Assembly: GCA_019359695.1 (NCBI GenBank)
Contig: JAHHGV010000032.1
Location: forward strand, 1-64,000
From: Brasilonema angustatum HA4187-MV1
GTDB lineage: Bacteria > Cyanobacteriota > Cyanobacteriia > Cyanobacteriales > Nostocaceae
Direction: 5' to 3'
Length of the DNA: 64,000 bases
Shown: piece by piece, positions 59,082 through 64,000 of the stretch
How positions within the stretch are numbered: the first letter of the stretch is position 1
Layout: every line of letters starts with the position of its first letter
Program-made: the position numbers and the translations under genes
The notes under the pieces: model-generated
Told to the model about the DNA's origin: nothing
The model's input: the letters and a program-made list of their open reading frames with translations, nothing else
Databases searched by the model: none

Positions 59082-61655
59082 CTATGCCCAAACAATTACC
59101 CTTGGCTCATAAGGACTGGAGAGGTATTTGTGGTCAGGCAAGACTCGTAAGGACAGCCCTTGTAAACCAGATATGTTATACATAATTTCTACAGTGTAAA
59201 TACTTAAGCCATCCTGATCTTCTCCTTGGTAATCCATGACCACAGGGACACCGTTGACAATATCGCCATCAGCATCAATGGCACCTTGGTACAGTTCCAC
59301 TTGTACATCCTTGTTTGTCAAAGTTGCCAGATCAACTTTGGCTTTGACGTTAACAATTTGGTTAACTTCAATATCTGCTCCTGAGGATACGTTAACATCT
59401 TTGATTTTGATGTCGGACCAGTGTGCAGTGAGATTCTCTTTCCAAGCAGCTAATTCTTTAGCTGGGGCGTATTTATCAGCAGTAAGAATGTGGAAGCGAT
59501 CGCTTGCTGGGAAATAAGCGCGTTCTGCATATTCTCGCACCATCCGTGCCGTGTTAAAGAACGGACAATTTAACCGGATTGCATCTTTCATTTTGTCAAC
59601 CCAGTGACGAGGCAAACCATCAACATCTCGGTCGTAAAACAGAGGAACAACTTCATTTTCCAGCAAATCGTAAAAAGCATTTGCCTCTATTTCATCTTGG
59701 TAAGTGGGATCATCATACATTTCCCCATGTCCAATCGCCCAACCAGTACGAACATAATCAGCTTCATCCCACCAACCATCTAGTACGCTTAAATTCGGCA
59801 AACCATTCATAGCTGCCTTCATCCCACTTGTACCAGAAGCTTCCCGTGGACGGCGCGGAGTATTTAACCAGATATCACAACCAGCAACCATCAACCGAGA
59901 TATATAAATATCGTAGTTCGGGACAAACACAATCTGCTTTTGCAAACCCTGTTCGTCGATGAAGTGATTGATCTCGCGGATAAGTTCCTTACCAGGAATA
60001 TCCTTGGGGTGTGCTTTACCAGAGATCACAAACTGCACCTTACGGTCTTTGTTGGCCAACAAAATCCGCTTAATTCGCTCAACATCCCGCATCCACAGAG
60101 TAGCACGTTTGTAGGTTGCAAAGCGACGGGCAAAGCCAATGGTGAGAACTTTGGGATCAAGAACTTCTTGTGCAGAGGCAATTTCTGAGGCAGAAGCACC
60201 ACGGTCTCGCAAATGCTTCACCAGACGCTCCCGCACATAGACAATCATATCTAAGCGGCAGCGCTCGTGATTACGCCACAACTCCTCATCGGGGATCGCG
60301 TCCATCCTTTCCCACAAAGGGTTATCAGTCGGTGCGGATGACCAGCTTGGTCCTAGATAGCGATCGTACAACTCCTGTGTAGATTTAGCAACACAACTGC
60401 GAGCATGAACGCCGTTCGTAATTGCTTTAATCGGCACTTCCTCTGTTGGCACATTTTGCCACAAACCCTTAAACATTTGCCGTGACACCACACCATGCAG
60501 TTGTGCCACACCGTTAGAGAATGTTGCCATTTTCAGTGCCAAAACCGCCATACTAAAAGGCGCAGACGAATCTTTACTATTTTCGCGTCCCAAAGCTAAA
60601 TATTGCTCTTTATCTAAGCCAAAGACATCAGCGTAATGTCCCAGGTAGTACAACATTTTGTCTGGGGGGAATAAGTCAATTCCCGCTGGTACTGGTGTGT
60701 GAGTCGTAAAGATATTACTGGAAGCCACCACCTGTTTGGCTTGGGGATAATTCAGCCCCTGTTCCTGAAGAAGAATGCGGATACGTTCTAGGGCAGAGAA
60801 TGCCGCGTGACCTTCATTCATATGATACGCGGTGATGTTGTATCCAAGGGCTTTTAGCATTCGCACACCACCGATACCCAGCATAATTTCTTGGTGGATA
60901 CGCATATCGATATCGCCACCGTAGAGCTGGTCTGTGATGTTGTGGTCGTAAGGATTATTGGGTTCAATGTTAGTGTCGAGCATATACAGGGGAACTGATC
61001 CCACTTGTACACGCCAAACTCTAGCATAAACAGTACGCCCTGGATAATCCACCTCAATCCGCAATTCTGAGCCATCAGGATTGCGTTCCAGGTGCAAAGT
61101 CATATTATAAAAGTCGTTGATTGGGTAGCGTTCCTGCTGCCAACCATCAGCATTCAGATATTGAGCAAAATAGCCTTGCTGGTAGAGTAAGCCCACACCA
61201 ACCAAAGGTAGCCCTAAATCGCTAGCAGATTTGAGGTGATCCCCAGCAAGAACTCCCAAGCCTCCAGAATAGACAGGCAAACAATCTACAAGCCCAAACT
61301 CAGCCGAGAAATAGGCGTAATATTCTTGTCCTTTGTCATCTGAGGCATGACCAATTCTTTGTTTCTGATACCAGGTACGCTCTTGCAAATAATCCTCTAA
61401 CTGGCGCGCGGCTCGATCCATTTGTGCCAGGAAGCCTTCATCTTCCACAACTTCCAACAGACGCGCTTGGCTAATGGTACCGAGCATCAAAACCGGGTTA
61501 TGACGGCTAGATTCCCATAAATCAGGATCTAAACGTCGGAATAAGTCTTTCGTCTCAACGTTCCAATCCCAGTGCAGGTTATATGCCAGCTTCCGCAGTG
61601 GCTCAAGTCGCTGCGGTAGTGAAGGGGAAACATTAAAAGTGCGAATCGGCTGCAT
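59082..61655 (-). CDS. glgP: Alpha-glucan (glycogen) phosphorylase
   Basis: 857 residues of the GT35 family, short-form branch with an N-terminal DUF3417-type region ([42 protein letters not shown]). The phosphorylase core shows [71 protein letters not shown], and the cofactor/substrate region [30 protein letters not shown]. It releases glucose-1-phosphate from glycogen or maltodextrin in the cytoplasm with pyridoxal phosphate. It complements the debranching enzyme at 11.9 kb. The next minus-strand gene is far away, so it is probably monocistronic. Confidence 0.93.
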   Translation of the reverse strand: [857 protein letters not shown]

Positions 61656-62048
61656 AGGTTAGCGAAACTATAGCTTTGGCTATAGTTATTGTTGACTGTA
61701 TTTTTGTTATCCAACCAATTCTTTATACTATGTTTGTAAACTTACGATGACATTGTTAAGCTGTGAAAAGTTCTCTCAGTTTTGTCGCTAAAGCTGATAT
61801 CAAGGGTATTTCAAACACTATGCCTTGCTCATTACCATATCTTGGATACAGAAAAACTTAATCATTTTCATATATGATCCCCGCAAATGTACTAAGGATA
61901 ATGAGTATCTTTCAATAATTTTAGATTTTTGTGAACAGCTTCGACAAAGCCTGAGTGGCTCAAGGGTTTAGAGGATACATCCTTGAGAATTACTGAAATT
62001 ATAATGGTAATATTTTTTATTGCTAACTGACCACTCAACGCCCTTTCT
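61656..62048. other. Intergenic stretch between glgP and the decayed locus
   Basis: AT-rich, no gene and no copy of the shared motif. The divergent promoters of glgP and of the former glutamine-synthetase-like gene probably lay here. Confidence 0.4.
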
Positions 62049-63000
62049 ATGACTGAAAACCATACATTTGAGCAAGTTAAAAAATCTCTTCAAGATGCTG
62101 GTATTTATTTTGTCCGAATTTTGTGGTGCGACAATGCCAACATCATTCGTGGCAAAGCGGTTCATGGGGAATGCTGTCCCACTATTTTGAACATGGTGTG
62201 GGTATATCCGCAGGACAACAAGGGCTTCCTGTGATGTACGATGCTGTTGTTCCCGAAACTGGTCTAGGTCCGGTAGGCGAAATCAGATTAGTTCCAGATT
62301 GGTCTAGCCTCACACCTTTGCCTTATTCTCCTGGACATGCCCGTGTGATGGGAAACATGGTACATCATGGGCAGCCTTGGGCGCTGTGTCCTCGCAACTT
62401 TCTGGGCAATTACACACTGGCTTTGGCGATCCAGATTTAGATTTGCGTTTTGCAAATCCCCTCTATTTGCGTCCTATCCTAGAATTACCTGAGTATCGCA
62501 ATGTTCCCCTTGTTCTTCTCCATGCTTCATATCCTTACATGCAAGAAGCTGGTTACTTGGCTTCTGTTTATCCCCAGGTTTATCTAGATTTTGGTTTGGC
62601 AATACCATTTTTGAGTGTATCCGGAATGCGGGAAGCAATGCGACAATTATTAGAGTTAACTCCTACCACGAAACTGATGTATTCATCCGATGCTCACCAA
62701 ATTCCACCAGTTGTATTATTTGGGAGCAAACTGGGGGCTTCAAATTTTGGGACAAGTGCTAGAGCAAGCAATTCAAGATTCTGATATAACTGCAAAGGAA
62801 GGAATGAAGATAGCTCATGGGATTTTACGCGAATACGCCAGTCGCTACAATGGAACGGCAGATGCACTCAACGCGCGGCTTCGCGATGCTCCGGCAGGGA
62901 GCCGCCTGCATGCGATCGCTTCTGGGGATGCAGGGTTTGTTGTACTGCCCAAACAAGGACACCAAATAAGATATAAAAAAGTTTTTGGCAAGACTAATTT
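62049..63000 (+). pseudogene. Fused remnants of a glutamine-synthetase-like gene and an amidohydrolase gene
   Basis: The first 350 bases carry glutamine-synthetase-family N-terminal sequence ([19 protein letters not shown], then in another frame [37 protein letters not shown]). After about 62400 the sequence becomes an amidohydrolase C-terminus (LPEYRNVPLVLLHASYPYMQEAGYLASVYPQVYLDFG, TKLMYSSDAH), again with frame changes near 62730 (DAHQIP to YYLGANWGLQILGQVLEQ). At least three frameshifts and a large deletion that joins the two genes make it non-functional. The order, synthetase-like then amidohydrolase, suggests two adjacent genes of a FluG-related pathway (inference). A GC-rich repeat sits at 62864-62930. 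Confidence 0.85.
62864..62930. repeat. GC-rich repeat in the decayed amidohydrolase
   Basis: CAACGCGCGGCTTCGCGATG and GAGCCGCCTGCATGCGATCG interrupt the reading between GTADAL and SGDAGF. It adds about 17 codons (NARLRDAPAGSRLHAIA) not seen around conserved parts. It is a third case of a GC-rich repeat inside a reading frame. Confidence 0.55.
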
Positions 63001-63130
63001 AGGTGCGTTTGCCCCTACACCCCTAGTTTTGGTCACTTTTTTTGTTGTTTTTCTAAAATGAATGCATAATTTTGAATTTCTAACCCTATGAAATCAAAAA
63101 TCGTATTCATAATTAAAATAAGAACTTAAA

Positions 63131-64000
63131 ATGACTGCAGAAATAAACCCAGGAACTTTAATCAATAATCGTTATCTGATTCAGAAGATTCTTGGACAAG
63201 GGGGGTTTGGACGAACTTACTTAGCATTTGATACTCAGCGTTTTGATGAAGCCTGTGTTCTCAAAGAGTTTGTACCTGCAACCACCAAAAAAGAGATTAT
63301 TCGTAAATCAAGAGAGTTATTTGAGCGGGAAGCTAAAGTTTTATACCAAATTCAACATCCCCAAATTCCCAAATTTCTGGCTTGGTTGACGGAGAACGAG
63401 CGGTTGTTTATCGTCCAAGAATATATTAATGGTAAAAATTATGCACAAATTTTATCCGAACGTCTTCATAACAAAGGTAGACCATTTTCCGAAACTGAAG
63501 TCAGAGCATGGCTACTAGATATGTTGCCAGTTTTGGAATATATCCACGATCGCAAGATTCTTCACCGGGATATTTCACTGGAAAATGTTATGCTTCGCCA
63601 TAACGAATCTAAACCCATGCTGATTGACTTTGGGGTGGTTAAGGAGAAATTGACCGAGATATTATCAGCCCAATCTCCAAATCACCAATACTCAGTTCAG
63701 AATTCAGTAGTAGGGAAAATTGGCTACTCTGCACCAGAACAGCTGCGTATAGGATGTTCCTACCCTTCAAGTGATATTTACTCACTTGCTGTTTCTGCGG
63801 TTATCCTTTTGACTGGAAGAATGCCACATGTGTTGATGGATGGTTCTCTAAACTGGCAATGGCGCTCCTATGTCAATATCAGTGACTCTCTAGCTCGCAT
63901 ACTAGAAAAAATGTTGGCAGAAGTACCAATAGAGCGCTACCAATCAGCAAAAGAAGTTTTGATTGAACTTAATGATAATAACTCATCATTATCACTTGGT
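63131..64000 (+). CDS. Serine/threonine protein kinase, 5' part (runs off window)
   Basis: The frame opens with MTAEINPGTLINNRYLIQKI and stays open for 290 codons to the window end. All kinase motifs are there: glycine loop LGQGGFGRTYLA, VLKEF with the ATP-binding Lys, LHRDISLENVM with the catalytic Asp, IDFGVV, and YSAPEQ in the activation segment, then SSDIYSLAVSAVILLTGRMP. This is the Hanks-type (Pkn) kinase common in cyanobacteria; C-terminal sensor domains, often WD40 or FHA in this group, would lie beyond 64000. The locus follows the decayed synthetase/amidohydrolase genes by about 130 bases. Confidence 0.92.
   Translation, partial: MTAEINPGTLINNRYLIQKILGQGGFGRTYLAFDTQRFDEACVLKEFVPATTKKEIIRKSRELFEREAKVLYQIQHPQIPKFLAWLTENERLFIVQEYINGKNYAQILSERLHNKGRPFSETEVRAWLLDMLPVLEYIHDRKILHRDISLENVMLRHNESKPMLIDFGVVKEKLTEILSAQSPNHQYSVQNSVVGKIGYSAPEQLRIGCSYPSSDIYSLAVSAVILLTGRMPHVLMDGSLNWQWRSYVNISDSLARILEKMLAEVPIERYQSAKEVLIELNDNNSSLSLG

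Overview
Host. The window reads as chromosomal (or large-plasmid) DNA of a filamentous, Nostoc-like cyanobacterium. The octamer HIP1 (GCGATCGC) recurs throughout (for example near 8099, 12349, 28768, 36687, 42858, 48043, 54340, 58726). Heptamer short tandem repeats typical of these genomes are common. The gene content fits: iron-uptake porin with an SLH domain, NB-ARC/WD40 and CHAT/STAND/WD40 giants, an orthocaspase, glgX, glgP and a GH63 glucosidase. No rRNA, tRNA or CRISPR array was recognised.

Layout. 0-0.4 kb: two IS630 transposase remnants. 0.5-8.6 kb: two tandem paralogous NB-ARC/14-WD40 proteins (minus strand), separated by a small ribbon-helix-helix protein and an ankyrin protein. 9-10.5 kb: two short-chain dehydrogenases (minus). 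11.9-24.7 kb: a plus-strand run of glycogen debranching enzyme, an epimerase-fold/STAS fusion, a response regulator fused to a thioredoxin-reductase-like flavoprotein, a cNMP-domain histidine kinase, a Tat-exported GMC oxidoreductase, a porin and a lipoprotein beta-propeller. 24.9-29.6 kb: IS66 debris, two secreted proteins of unknown function and a cation-efflux gene bracketed by inverted 63-bp palindromes. 29.6-45.9 kb: an accessory metabolic region with an MFS exporter, an isochorismatase-fold protein, five SnoaL/NTF2-like proteins (one an internal duplication), a UbiD/UbiX decarboxylase pair, an aldehyde dehydrogenase, two DJ-1/PfpI proteins, a ThDP decarboxylase, a VOC protein, a MIP channel and an SDR. 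46-48.8 kb: GH63 glucosidase. 49-50 kb: a DUF5615/DUF433 toxin-antitoxin pair and a broken WD40 copy. 51.6-58 kb: CHAT-STAND-WD40 protein and orthocaspase. 58.3-64 kb: a DUF429 protein, glgP, a decayed glutamine synthetase/amidohydrolase locus and the start of a Ser/Thr kinase.

How it fits together. The most unexpected signal is a conserved promoter-type motif of about 36 bp. I find nine copies upstream of otherwise unrelated transcription units between 4.4 and 44 kb, on both strands. Each has an AATGYA(A/C)(A/C)CTT-like half and an RACC(C/A)TTGYA-like half. The CTT-to-ACC distance is 17 bases in eight copies and 18 in one. It ties the glgX/redox-signalling run, the SDR pair, the aldehyde dehydrogenase, the DJ-1/ThDP-decarboxylase operon, the secreted pair, the MFS operon, the MIP channel and the ankyrin gene into one candidate regulon, probably for stress or carbonyl/redox metabolism. 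In two cases the motif is followed by a truncated head of an oxidoreductase gene and then directly by a transporter gene, which suggests promoter capture. Several palindromic MITE-like elements and GC-rich repeats, some inserted in frame inside genes, show that the region is actively rearranging.
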